Assembly (NCBI GenBank): GCA_021163775.1
Contig: JAGGTI010000014.1
Span: 1 to 40,460 of the forward strand
Reading direction: 5' to 3'
DNA length: 40,460 nucleotides
Source: Candidatus Zixiibacteriota bacterium
GTDB taxonomy: Bacteria > Zixibacteria > MSB-5A5 > GN15 > FEB-12
Position numbers and translations under genes: made by a program. Numbering within the stretch: position 1 is the first letter of the stretch; each line of letters begins with the position of its first letter. This document shows positions 24,708 to 34,300 of this stretch, one piece after another. The notes below the pieces were generated by a model. That model was not told the DNA's origin and did not search any database. It worked only from the letters and a program-made list of their open reading frames with translations.

Positions 24708-25460
24708 ATGTTGAAATTCAAGTTGCTTTTCGTAGTGATCGCTACTATGATTCTTGGTGTTGTTATGTTTGTAGGGTGTGATTCAGATAAGGGAGTTTAC
24801 TCTTCAGGCGAGAGTGTTTCCGCTGTAGAAGCGAACAATACGAACCAGCCTGAATCGACCTATGAAGATGCGGATAACATGTACACATGGGATGACGCTT
24901 ATGGTCAGGAGATAATGGACAAGGCGGCAACAAGGTATACTGTCAAGTCGTATCTTGATAATTATGAATCTCAAGGGTACGCCTTTGCGCCGGAGCATTC
25001 ATTTGTGGTGGAAGGGTATGGCATTCCGGACGGCGGAACGGACTCTATGCTGGTTCAGTTTGTAACTCTTGCCATGACATACACGCCCGACCCTACGCGC
25101 CAGGCGATGTATGTCACGTTTACCGAGAGCGAGTTGGGTTTCATTATTGCGCCCTATATGCTTTCCTTCGTTGAGCCGGATCCGGATGCAGGTTTCACCG
25201 TGGAGACCGATGGCGTTTGGCAACTGAATTTTCCTGCGGAGGTAGGGCATTACCGCGGTAGATCAACGGACGGCCCAGCAGCACTGACTCTTCTTGATGA
25301 CTATCTTGATTGTCTTGCAGAAGGCACCGCCGCTGGTTGTGCTACAACGTTATTATTATGCGCTCCCTCTGGGCTAGCGTATCCGGAATGTGTGGCTGCG
25401 GGTTGCACCATCGCATTAATTGGGAGTGTCATTGGGTGCGTATTTGTAGTTTGGGGATAA
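24708..25460 (+). CDS. Lipoprotein with six-cysteine hydrophobic C-terminal tail
   Basis: The 250-residue protein has a lipoprotein signal peptide with lipobox FVGC (Cys24) and a good ribosome binding site (AAGGGG, 24695-24700). The middle part (about 30-190) is acidic with no recognised family. The last 55 residues are hydrophobic with small residues and Cys at 202, 211, 218, 228, 233 and 244, in a pattern of CxxxGTAAGC and AAGCTIALIGSVIGC. This recalls the Cys-rich hydrophobic tails of halocin C8-like bacteriocin precursors, where one precursor carries both immunity and toxin parts. That likeness is by eye only. A small two-helix protein follows 26 bases later, probably in the same operon. 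Confidence 0.75.
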   Translation: MLKFKLLFVVIATMILGVVMFVGCDSDKGVYSSGESVSAVEANNTNQPESTYEDADNMYTWDDAYGQEIMDKAATRYTVKSYLDNYESQGYAFAPEHSFVVEGYGIPDGGTDSMLVQFVTLAMTYTPDPTRQAMYVTFTESELGFIIAPYMLSFVEPDPDAGFTVETDGVWQLNFPAEVGHYRGRSTDGPAALTLLDDYLDCLAEGTAAGCATTLLLCAPSGLAYPECVAAGCTIALIGSVIGCVFVVWG

Positions 25461-25486
25461 TAACCTTTAACAGTTAGGAAGGAACG

Positions 25487-25735
25487 ATGAACACTAAAGA
25501 GCGGCTCAAAGAACAACGGCAAGCGGGCGGGCGTACCGGATGGCTAATTGGAATCGGTATGGGAATCGGCCTATCAATCGGATTTAGCACAAATTTCGTC
25601 AGCGGAGCGAATACCTTGACTCCGGAATGGGCCATCTATCTCATTGCCTACTGCCTTGGCGTGGCCAGTGTCTTCGTCATATGGTGGTTGAGAGGCTACG
25701 AAACGCCGCCCACTCGCAAGAAAGAATCTGTGTAA
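25487..25735 (+). CDS. Small two-helix membrane protein
   Basis: This 82-residue protein has a charged N terminus (MNTKERLKEQRQAGG), two predicted membrane helices (about 18-38, glycine-rich WLIGIGMGIGLSIGF, and about 49-68, IYLIAYCLGVASVFVIWW), and a basic tail. AGGAA about 6 bases before the ATG supports the start. No family is recognised. It follows the Cys-rich lipoprotein closely and is likely co-transcribed. If the lipoprotein tail is a toxin, this would be the natural immunity candidate. Confidence 0.7.
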   Translation: MNTKERLKEQRQAGGRTGWLIGIGMGIGLSIGFSTNFVSGANTLTPEWAIYLIAYCLGVASVFVIWWLRGYETPPTRKKESV

Positions 25736-25846
25736 GCCGGTTCACAGTAGGTGGTCGGGAGGCCAATCCTCCTGATTCATCTACTACAATTGTTGCCGTC
25801 ACGCCCGCTGATTGAGGCAGATTCCCCTAACCGGGATATCTGCGTA

Positions 25847-27577
25847 TCAGTTGATCGTCGGTGAGTTGCACCCGACAGCCGCTCCACCATATCTTGAGTC
25901 GGAAGCACCACTCATCAATCCGGTGGGTGCGATCAGAATCATCTCCAAATCACCATAACGAGATCGCTCTTTGATCTGGTGCCCGTATGCCTGTAATCGC
26001 TGAATAGTGGCTTGGCTGAAACTCTGTTCTTCAAGGTAAATCTTGTCCGGTAACCATTGATGGTGGAATCGCGGTTGCTCAACTGTTTCTTCCAGTGACA
26101 AACCAAACCGAGTGAAATTGATAATAGCCTGAGCCACAATAGTGATAATTTTAGACCCGCCCGGTGAACCAAGAATAAGGAACGGCCGGTCATTGTTGAA
26201 TACCAGAGTAGGGGTCATAGACGATAGCATACGTTTGCCCGGCTCAATCCGATTAGCTTCGCTACCAATCAAGCCGTATCGATTGGGATGACCCGGTTTG
26301 ATCGAGAAATCATCCATCTCATTATTGAGCAGGAATCCAGCACCCGCGACCACCAGACCAGAACCAAAAGCGGCGTTCAGAGTAGTGGTGATCGACACCA
26401 TATTGCCGGCACTATCGCAAATCGAATAGTGGGTGGTCTGGTCCGATTCGTACGGCAGGGGATTACCCGGTAGAATTTCAACCGATGAGTTGGCTTCCTT
26501 GAGCGATATCAGATCGCGACGACCTTCAAGATAGGCGGAATCAAGCAACGACATTGGGACATCATAAAATGCAGGATCGCCCAAATGCTTCGAACGATCA
26601 GCATAGGCCAATCGGCTGGCCTCACAAAATAAATGGATATATTCCGGAGCGTCGGGCGTGTATCTGGAGAAATCATACGGCTCCAGCAGTTTGAGAATCT
26701 GCCCTAACATCAATCCCCCGGAACTGGGCGGTAACATACTATAGATGGTCAGCGAATCAAAGGTGAACTTTAATGGTGGTCGCCAAGCCGGTCGATAGCT
26801 CTCCAGGTCTGTGTGCGAAATCAGACCGCCATGTTTCTCCATACAGGCAACTAAACTGTCGGCAATCGAACCGGAATAGAACGCCGCGGGCCCTTCGGCC
26901 GCGATCTGGTACAACGACCTAGCCAGATCGGGCTGTGCAAATCGATCCCCGACTCCCGGAAAAACACCATCAGGGGAAAAGACCGCGCGGGTTTCCTCAA
27001 ATTCCACCAAAGAACTACGGTGACCATCAAAAGCATCAGCCAGAAACTGATCAACGACAAAACCAGTGTCGGCTAAGCGCCCGGCAATATTGACCAGATC
27101 CGACCACGGCATAGTACCGTAATTCTCCCACAATGCATGAAGTCCAGCCACCGTCCCTGGCACACCAACCGCCAGAGCTCCTCGGGTAGAAAGACTATCA
27201 TCGGCCTTGCCGTTCTCATCGAGATACATTCCTTCAGTAGCACCCTCTGGCGCCATCTCGCGAAAGTCCAGCGTAACCACCAGATCGGAATTGCCATCGC
27301 ACACCACAGCAAAACCGCCTCCGCCAAGATTACCTGCCTGCGGATAGGTCACGGCCAGAGCAAACCCAACCGCCACAGCGGCATCAAACGCATTACCCCC
27401 CTGGGACAGAACTTGCTGACCCACCTCGGAGGCAATCGGCGACACCGAAACAACTACCCCAAGCTCATAGAGTTTAGTAACTTTGAATAAGTCGCAACCG
27501 CCGACAAATAGCAATCCGACCAGCATCACGCCCACCACCCCCAAGCGCCGCACCGTCGAACTGTATCTCTTTAACAT
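25847..27577 (-). CDS. ggt: Gamma-glutamyltransferase, lipoprotein form
   Basis: The 576-residue precursor begins with a lipoprotein signal peptide (lipobox FVGGC, Cys28), so it should be anchored in the envelope rather than free in the periplasm. Gamma-glutamyltransferase motifs are all present: ASEVGQQVLSQGGNAFDAAV, GNLGGGGF, the self-cleavage site before Thr381 in QTTHYSICD, GFLLNNEMDDFS and GSPGGSKIITIV. Thr381 becomes the N-terminal nucleophile of the small subunit. It hydrolyses or transfers gamma-glutamyl groups, for example from glutathione. It lies 26 bases after the GH35-like gene on the same strand. The ribosome binding site is weak. Confidence 0.93.
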   Translation of the reverse strand: MLKRYSSTVRRLGVVGVMLVGLLFVGGCDLFKVTKLYELGVVVSVSPIASEVGQQVLSQGGNAFDAAVAVGFALAVTYPQAGNLGGGGFAVVCDGNSDLVVTLDFREMAPEGATEGMYLDENGKADDSLSTRGALAVGVPGTVAGLHALWENYGTMPWSDLVNIAGRLADTGFVVDQFLADAFDGHRSSLVEFEETRAVFSPDGVFPGVGDRFAQPDLARSLYQIAAEGPAAFYSGSIADSLVACMEKHGGLISHTDLESYRPAWRPPLKFTFDSLTIYSMLPPSSGGLMLGQILKLLEPYDFSRYTPDAPEYIHLFCEASRLAYADRSKHLGDPAFYDVPMSLLDSAYLEGRRDLISLKEANSSVEILPGNPLPYESDQTTHYSICDSAGNMVSITTTLNAAFGSGLVVAGAGFLLNNEMDDFSIKPGHPNRYGLIGSEANRIEPGKRMLSSMTPTLVFNNDRPFLILGSPGGSKIITIVAQAIINFTRFGLSLEETVEQPRFHHQWLPDKIYLEEQSFSQATIQRLQAYGHQIKERSRYGDLEMILIAPTGLMSGASDSRYGGAAVGCNSPTIN

Positions 27578-27603
27578 AGCCGGTCAGATGTGGCCGCTCG
27601 GCC

Positions 27604-29799
27604 CTAACCCTTTTCCACCCTGAAAATCATTCCGTCTGGGAACTGAACCGGCAAAACCAAACCACTACGCAGTTCCTTGGCCGTAATTCGAATCGGCTTA
27701 ACCTCTTCGGCGTCCTCAAGAATATTAGTGAGCTTGATCTTGGCCGCCGCAAATCCGGCCTGGCGCAAATCAGCCTGAATGATAACTTCCTTACAGGCCG
27801 CCTCAAGACCATCCGATAATTGGCCCGGCGGAGGCGCTACAACATAAAGCAATCCCTTCTTACCACCCATATGGAAAGCCAGATTGATTGATGGATCACT
27901 GCAATACAAGTAAGATTTGTGACCAGTGACACCAAGAATTGATTCGATGTAGGCTAGTTTGTTATGATCGCCACCTGAAGCAATATCGAACGAGAAGAAA
28001 TACAGGCTACCCTTGAAACGTGTACTACACACACCAACAGTCTTACTATCAGCAGTGGCCAGTATGCGCACCTTGCTTTCATCGGTAGAACGAATGGAAC
28101 CATAGGCATAACCGGCAAAGGAACCGGTAAAAGCACCGGCCTTGTGAGATACCGTAACCACCTGGTGACCGACCGTTGTCTTGATTCGGAAATGCTTGGC
28201 CAACACCTGACAATCTTTGAAATGCTCGTTGTATTTCGGCATCAGGCCGCACATAATAATTGTCGTGCCTGCTTTGGCCAGCTCAATGATCGCCTCCTGA
28301 TCCTTCTCCGCCATGACTTCACCGGATGGTACAAAAACCGTCTCAAACTGATTCATGTTATTATAGTCGCGGTTTTCACGGATACTGTACTCTAATCTGA
28401 GTCGGGCCAGATCGCGGCAGAATCCAGTCGTGGTTTCGTTGAGAAGACGCTCGAAATACTGGAAGTCTCTCTTGCCTTTAGCTTCCCGCATCCAGTAATA
28501 CAACCGGTTGGCCAAAATAGCCACTTTTGGCTCCGATGTTATCTCATCAAAATCAACCGTCTCAATACCGATGTTGAAGTTCTTCACTACATCATAAGTG
28601 CTGGCCACAGTGCCATCCTGGCGAAGCGGTGCCCCATACCAATGATCTCGATCTACAAACATGTAATGATTGAGCCCCTTGAGACCAGCCGCCAGCCCGG
28701 CCGCAATATAGAAACGCCGCACGTTGGGATTGATAGGAGCGATAGCTTCATCACGCTCCGGATCCGATGCCGCCGCACCTGACGAGAACGAAGCCGCAAA
28801 CGCAAAACCATACTCCGCCTTAAGGAAACGGGCTTTATTGGTCAGATCAAAATAGCTTCCCTCCGGAAAGATATTAGTCCCCAGGAACGGTGAGCGATCA
28901 TCAGGCACAAGATCAAAAGCGGGAAGGATGTCACCCGGTCTGAAATAAAGTGACCGGAAAAGTAAAGGTTCGACTGTAAACGATGTAAAAACATCCTCCA
29001 AAATCGACAGGTACTCGTTTAGCACGTACTCACGAAACCGGAACCAGTCGAGAACCTTAGGGTAATCATTCAACTCCAAACCATCAAACTTGCGTGGCGG
29101 CTCAACTGATTCAAAATCCTTGTTTTTCTCTTTATAGGCGGAATTTAGCTTCTTGATGTCCTCGTAGCGATTACACAGAAACTCTGGAAAGAATTCAGCC
29201 AAGACATCCGGGTTATAGTCGGCTGAACCCGGATTCAACAAGTGACCAAACGAAGTCTCGTAATCCAACTCCACCATGAATACCGGACCTCGCGGATGTA
29301 CGTAGTTTTTGGTCGTCTCAATAAAAGCTTTGAAGTAGTTGCGTAGGTGAAATTGAAAATTGCGATGCAAATACGATGGCAGATAGCCACCTTTGACACC
29401 ATTCTGATCCGGCAACTTAATCTCAGCACCACTGCTATCACGAGCATAAAGCTTGATGTCAGTGAACAAAGCTTGTGGTAGACCGGCGTACGGTAACTGC
29501 CCGAAAACCATCGGACCTGGACGCAGGATAACCTTAAATCCAAACTCGCGAGCTAATTCCAAAAAGACAATCAGATCCTTGCGAGGATCATCAAAACCGG
29601 CAAAATCAACATGCTTGGTATTATCCTGGTGAATATTCCACGGAACCGCGGTGGAGATAATACGAAATCCGGCCTTTCGAATACGCTCAAAACAAATCGA
29701 CCAGTAGCGTTTTTCAATCCGAAAATAGTGAAGCTCCGCCGAAAATGGCGTGTAGGTTTCTTTACCAATGGAAAATCGATTGCCGATAACACCTAACAT
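27604..29799 (-). CDS. Glycoside hydrolase family 35-like protein
   Basis: The 731-residue protein has a GH35 catalytic barrel at its N terminus: SAELHYFRIEKRYWSICFER, GFRIISTAVPWNIHQ, VILRPGPMVFGQLPYAGLP. GH35 enzymes are mostly beta-galactosidases. The usual acid/base motif xENEYG aligns with VELDYE at 176-181, which puts Asp179 in place of the catalytic Glu; Glu329 in KAEYGFAF is the candidate nucleophile. So specificity or even activity is doubtful. The C-terminal half includes a Rossmann-like, glutamine-amidotransferase-type trimerisation region (about 450-540). There is no signal peptide, so it is probably cytoplasmic. AGGGA 6 bases before ATG 29799 and a promoter upstream support the start. 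It leads the ggt operon. Confidence 0.82.
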   Translation of the reverse strand: MLGVIGNRFSIGKETYTPFSAELHYFRIEKRYWSICFERIRKAGFRIISTAVPWNIHQDNTKHVDFAGFDDPRKDLIVFLELAREFGFKVILRPGPMVFGQLPYAGLPQALFTDIKLYARDSSGAEIKLPDQNGVKGGYLPSYLHRNFQFHLRNYFKAFIETTKNYVHPRGPVFMVELDYETSFGHLLNPGSADYNPDVLAEFFPEFLCNRYEDIKKLNSAYKEKNKDFESVEPPRKFDGLELNDYPKVLDWFRFREYVLNEYLSILEDVFTSFTVEPLLFRSLYFRPGDILPAFDLVPDDRSPFLGTNIFPEGSYFDLTNKARFLKAEYGFAFAASFSSGAAASDPERDEAIAPINPNVRRFYIAAGLAAGLKGLNHYMFVDRDHWYGAPLRQDGTVASTYDVVKNFNIGIETVDFDEITSEPKVAILANRLYYWMREAKGKRDFQYFERLLNETTTGFCRDLARLRLEYSIRENRDYNNMNQFETVFVPSGEVMAEKDQEAIIELAKAGTTIIMCGLMPKYNEHFKDCQVLAKHFRIKTTVGHQVVTVSHKAGAFTGSFAGYAYGSIRSTDESKVRILATADSKTVGVCSTRFKGSLYFFSFDIASGGDHNKLAYIESILGVTGHKSYLYCSDPSINLAFHMGGKKGLLYVVAPPPGQLSDGLEAACKEVIIQADLRQAGFAAAKIKLTNILEDAEEVKPIRITAKELRSGLVLPVQFPDGMIFRVEKG

Positions 29800-29853
29800 A
29801 TAAGTCCCTACGTTCCAGTAACTTAGGTTTTCGTAACTAGCGGATAGACATTA

Positions 29854-29882
29854 ACAATACTACAGATCACACAAAAAGTCAA
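29854..29882 (-). promoter_or_regulatory. Sigma-70 promoter for the GH35-ggt operon
   Basis: On the minus strand TTGACT (29882-29877) and TATTGT (29859-29854) are separated by exactly 17 bases. They match 5/6 and 4/6 of the consensus, about 55 bases upstream of the GH35 start. Confidence 0.55.
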
Positions 29883-29965
29883 CATAATTCACCTAACGAC
29901 AAGGGGGCCAAGACGTTAACTGACTAACACCGCCATCACCAACCATTTGTGAGATTTTTCATACC

Positions 29966-29995
29966 ACAAAAAAACCCCCCGGCCCAGCCGGGGGG
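29966..29995 (-). terminator. Rho-independent terminator of the T9SS-sorted protein gene
   Basis: On the minus strand CCCCCCGGC (29995-29987) pairs with GCCGGGGGG (29983-29975) around a 3-base loop, followed by eight T residues. It is 25 bases after the stop codon at 30020. Confidence 0.95.
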
Positions 29996-30019
29996 TCATT
30001 GCGTTCAAATAAATTGCGC

Positions 30020-30889
30020 CTATTTCAGGAGCATCATCTTCTTGGTTGTCACATTCTCGCCTGCGCTCAAACGATAGAAGTAGATACCAGAAGCGACCTG
30101 ATTACCGGCATCAGTGGTGCCGTTCCACTCGATTTCGTAAAAATTGGGGGCCAGGTCTTCGTCCACCAAGGTGGTGACTCTCTGTCCAAGAACGTTGAAA
30201 ATAGTCAGAGTAGTGTGGGCCTTTTTCGGCAGATCAAACTTGATCACCGTCACCGGGTTAAACGGGTTCGGATAATTCTGGTTCAACTCAAACTTGGTCG
30301 GGAGTTCCCCAGTACCGGTTGAGTTAACGTCGGACGGATCAAAAAAGGAGATGCTACCGCCAAACTGAGGTGCCCATTCGGTGGCCGGACTCGCGGCACT
30401 AGTGAACAACATCCGAACATCCGAAAAGTATTCAAAGGTTATTTCGTCAGTACCAAAAAGTGAATCTATGTGGAACTCGTACGTGGCAACCAGAGTTCTC
30501 CCACCCGAAGGAAGCAGACCAGCACCCATCATCCTTAACCCTGATGTCTGAAAAGTCTGGTTCGCATTTGAGCCAGCCCGATCACTCGGGAAGTACACCG
30601 CTTGTAACAAATTGAAAGCAGTAACAGCTGTAGGGGAAAAGTAAGCAGTATCTAACTGCATCCACTCAGGGGTCCACTGCCAGCCGCAACTCATACCACC
30701 CAGCGCGTAATCGTGGAAAACATAAACTTCAACCACCAGGGATGAATCGCCAGCGGCAACGTCGGGTGTATGAGCAAGCGTAATGAAAATAGAATCAGCC
30801 TCACCCTGATCGAGAGTATCCTGTTGAGCTGAAGCACCAGCGGCAAAAGCCACCAGCGCGAAAATGGCAATTAACAATTTAACTTTCAT
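30020..30889 (-). CDS. Secreted protein with T9SS type A sorting domain, N-terminal part possibly cohesin-like
   Basis: The 289-residue protein has a signal peptide (KLLIAIFALVAFAAGASA), an all-beta region (about 20-185), and a C-terminal type IX secretion sorting domain: NQNYPNPFNPVT, LTIFNVLGQRVTTLVD, GIYFYRLSAG and MMLLK. Such proteins cross the outer membrane through the type IX machinery and stay on the surface. ATG 30889 is chosen: GGAGG lies 11 bases upstream, and it starts right at the signal peptide; upstream ATGs add a non-signal leader. The beta region (SLVVEVYVFHDYALGG, WTPEWMQLDTAYF, LVATYEFHID) resembles cohesin-type jelly rolls by eye, which is notable because two dockerin-like proteins follow on the same strand. 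That likeness needs a profile search. Confidence 0.85.
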   Translation of the reverse strand: MKVKLLIAIFALVAFAAGASAQQDTLDQGEADSIFITLAHTPDVAAGDSSLVVEVYVFHDYALGGMSCGWQWTPEWMQLDTAYFSPTAVTAFNLLQAVYFPSDRAGSNANQTFQTSGLRMMGAGLLPSGGRTLVATYEFHIDSLFGTDEITFEYFSDVRMLFTSAASPATEWAPQFGGSISFFDPSDVNSTGTGELPTKFELNQNYPNPFNPVTVIKFDLPKKAHTTLTIFNVLGQRVTTLVDEDLAPNFYEIEWNGTTDAGNQVASGIYFYRLSAGENVTTKKMMLLK

Positions 30890-31181
30890 GTTGGTTTGAG
30901 CCTCCATTCCTTCCAAAAACTACAATATCAAGTTCCTAATCTATTTATCACATCTATATTATGGAGTTACTACACCGCATATCCGGTAAGACTCAGACGA
31001 ACGACCAAACCTACCAGACATACTGGCATACACCACCACAATTATAATAACCGGCCATCTTTCGCGAGTCAACAGTAAATTACCATATAAAACCATCAAA
31101 AAGGAACTTTCCGATAAATAAATATGGGCAATCGGATCGGCGCAGAATCTGCTCTATCGACCCCCTTATCCAAAATAGTAG

Positions 31182-31273
31182 GTCGGGCCCACTTGAGGCC
31201 CGACGCTTTACGTGTCACGCCCCAAGTAGGCGTGACCTACGAATCTATCAAGGGGCAGACGAGGACGTCTGCC
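31182..31273. repeat. Cluster of three REP-like hairpins
   Basis: Hairpin 1: GTCGGGCC (31182-31189), loop CACTTGA, GGCCCGAC (31197-31204). Hairpin 2: GTCACGCC (31214-31221), loop CCAAGTA, GGCGTGAC (31229-31236), then CTACGA. Hairpin 3: GGCAGACG (31254-31261), loop AGGA, CGTCTGCC (31266-31273). Hairpins 1 and 2 are the same unit in opposite directions with different but fully paired stems. Confidence 0.85.
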
Positions 31274-31299
31274 GCCCACGACCGCACACGCAACAACAA

Positions 31300-31328
31300 A
31301 GCGGCCACCCCAAATCGGGGTGGCCGCT
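31300..31328 (-). terminator. Strong hairpin, probable terminator of the 1219-residue protein gene
   Basis: AGCGGCCACCCC (31300-31311) pairs perfectly with GGGGTGGCCGCT (31317-31328) around a 5-base loop. It lies 47 bases after the stop codon. On the minus strand it is followed by TTGTTGTTG rather than a pure T run, so termination is likely but not certain. Confidence 0.65.
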
Positions 31329-31374
31329 AAATACTGTCGGCTAATAAATTAACCGAAAAAACCTAAGAAGCTGT

Positions 31375-34300
31375 CTAGAAACAGGCGTTCAAACCAAGGC
31401 TTGGACCAGTGATGAACAGGTAATCAATCAAAATCGAAATGTCACCGATCGTGACATCAGCACAGGTCGCCGCGTTGGGCGGACCCGACTGGTTGATATC
31501 GCTTTCATCAAGACACTCTAAGATTCCAGCACAACTGCCGGTAATGAACTTGGCATCGATCATGACACTAACGTCACCGATCGTTGGCTCATCAACACCA
31601 GAACCGTTGGCATCACCAACACGACCAACACAGCAACCGACGGCACAGCCGCGAACCGTCGCTGTATACCAGTTCTTGGCGTAAGACACTTGAGCCTCAA
31701 GATCAGACAGGGTGCCATTACGGACCGTCGTAAGGACTGTCCAGAAGTTCAGCGTATCAGTAGCACCAAGGTCGTAGTCATGGACATACGTGAACCAGAC
31801 CGCCTGGTCACTTGAATCCGTTTCGACTTGGGCACCCAGACCAGACACACATACCGAGTCCCACCAAAGATCAACCAACGGCTGATCAGGATCAAGAACT
31901 ACTCCTGCGCGAGTATGGGTAGTATCAACCATCAGAAGCTGGTTATAAGCCTTGGAGCCAAAATAGTCACTACCGTTTACACAGTTGTTGGCTTCCCATT
32001 CGGCCGAAGTGTAACCACCACCGAAAGCTTCCGTAGCGTATCGGTTAAGACTGGACTGACAGGCGTCAGATAATAATGTGTCTGTACCCTGCATATAGAC
32101 GAAACTGCTACCGAGGCCACTCTTGTTGAACGGTGGTGCGTCAGACGGCACATCCCAGTCACACACGTTACCGATAGTAACATGACTGTGAGCGGCGCCG
32201 TCACCAGAGTACACCTTCGTGTTCATGACCACGAAATTGATAATTTCGTTAGTCGGATCAGCCGAACGCGGACCGTAAACAGTGCGCTCCATAGCAATCG
32301 TGGTGTCACGGTTAACGAAAGCACCAGTGTAAACATAGGCATAATCGTTACCATTACCACCCGTACCCAGACCTCTGGTAAGGCTTCCTTTGGTACCAAT
32401 CGGATCCCAGCCGGTCTCGTCACCCTGGTGGGGATCGTTAGTCGACTGAGTCAACTTGGCACCGGTGCCATCACTGGCATCGGCCAGAATCGTAAAGGCA
32501 GTTGAGCCCATAAGGTAGTAGCGGTCACGCCCACGCTCGGTGCTACACTCTTGCTCGGACTCATAATAATCGAGGTTTACTCCACCGGAACTTCCAGCAC
32601 CCCAACCGAGGTCACCGTTGTTACCGACCATCAGAGCAATACATTCGCCTTCAGGAGTAAAATACTCGGTGAACATATTCTCATGGGTCATAACCGTATC
32701 CCACATCACCGGCTCAACTTCGGACGCGGCCAGGACATGGATAGGAATAGTGACCGTAGTGTAATTGGCGGCGTCTGAAGTAATTACAACTTCACCGTCC
32801 AGCCAAGTGGTCACGCTCAAACCGGAAGCATCAACATTGATGTCGAAAGTGTCGGTGTTGTCCACACCAGCGGTTACCTGGAACGGAGCACCCGAAGTTG
32901 GGGTAATGCTCGCACTCAGCCAACCACTACCAGTAGTCTCGGTGACACTGACATCGGTCACGTTGAGCATTACGTTACCTTCGTTAATTACCGTCACCGG
33001 GATAGCGTTGGCCATACCAAGCTCAACCCATTCCGGCCACTCAATAGCAAATGGTATAATGCTGATCTGCGAAGCCTCAATCGGCTCTACGCAAGCAAGG
33101 CGGATCCACTTTTCTGAGTTTTCGGTTCCCGGAGGATTAGTACGACCCCAGGCATACGGGCCCGGGAACTGGTCATCCATGTATTCCATATTGAGATACC
33201 AACCAGCGTTGTAGTCTTCGCCCGGCGACATATCGACTTCCGCTTCGGCCGGCCAGGTCAAGCTCAGGCCAGACTCGTCGAGAGCATACTTCTCAATCGT
33301 TGGTTTCCACTCAGAACCACACGGCCCCTCAGCATCTTCATGACCTTCTAAGCCAATAATGCCACAGTTCGGCGTGTAGGTATCGGTGATATTACGAGGA
33401 TAATCCCAGAGATCGGGAGTTGCCAGCTTGGCCACCGACATCAGGATTTCCCAGTTGGCCATAGCCAGACGCTCACCAACAACCGAACAGTCATCAAGGA
33501 CGCCCGGCGCCGGCTGTTCTTCAGCATCCCGCCAATTATACCGGTTAGCGCGCTCATGAATCTGTGCCCAGACCGCGTACAGTTTGCCATCACATTCGCC
33601 CATTTGCGCGAACGAGAGATACAAGGCGTTACTGCCACCAAAACCACAGTGAAAGGTGTTCATGGAACCATCAAGGTTGCCCGGATTCATGAAGTTACCA
33701 TTGGCGACCTTGACTATATCATCACTGGCTTTATCCCAGTGATACAGGTTATTGTTGAAGTCATTCCAGTTGAAACCATCAAAGTACGGATCAGCCGAAG
33801 TCGGGGTGGCACCGAAGATAATGTGCAGGTTACCATCGGATGTATACATACAGAAAGTCTCCAACCACGCTTTAGCATCGCCAGCAATAGCGTTCTCATA
33901 ATTGGTGACACTGACTGCATCCTCCCAAGACAAACCACGGTCCAATGATTCACGATACCATACATCGTTGTCTTCAGCGTTGTTTAACAGAGCACCATAG
34001 TAGCTTGCGTTGGTGTAGGAATAGGCTACACCCTGGTCGGGGTACTTCGCCGCCGCGAGACTTCCCCAAACAAACCACATGGTGTCAATAATCTGTCCAG
34101 TACTCCAGGAACCGGTATACGCATCGTTACCGACTCTACGATAGTAAGAATAAACCCTATACTCGCCACCATCGGGGAAATGGCTACCGCTCAACACGGT
34201 ACCATTGGATTCACCCATCACCAGGTGAACGACGGTGTTAGTACCATCCCACTGAGTGGCGATCTGTGGATCACGGGCATAGTTACCCTCCGAAACATCC

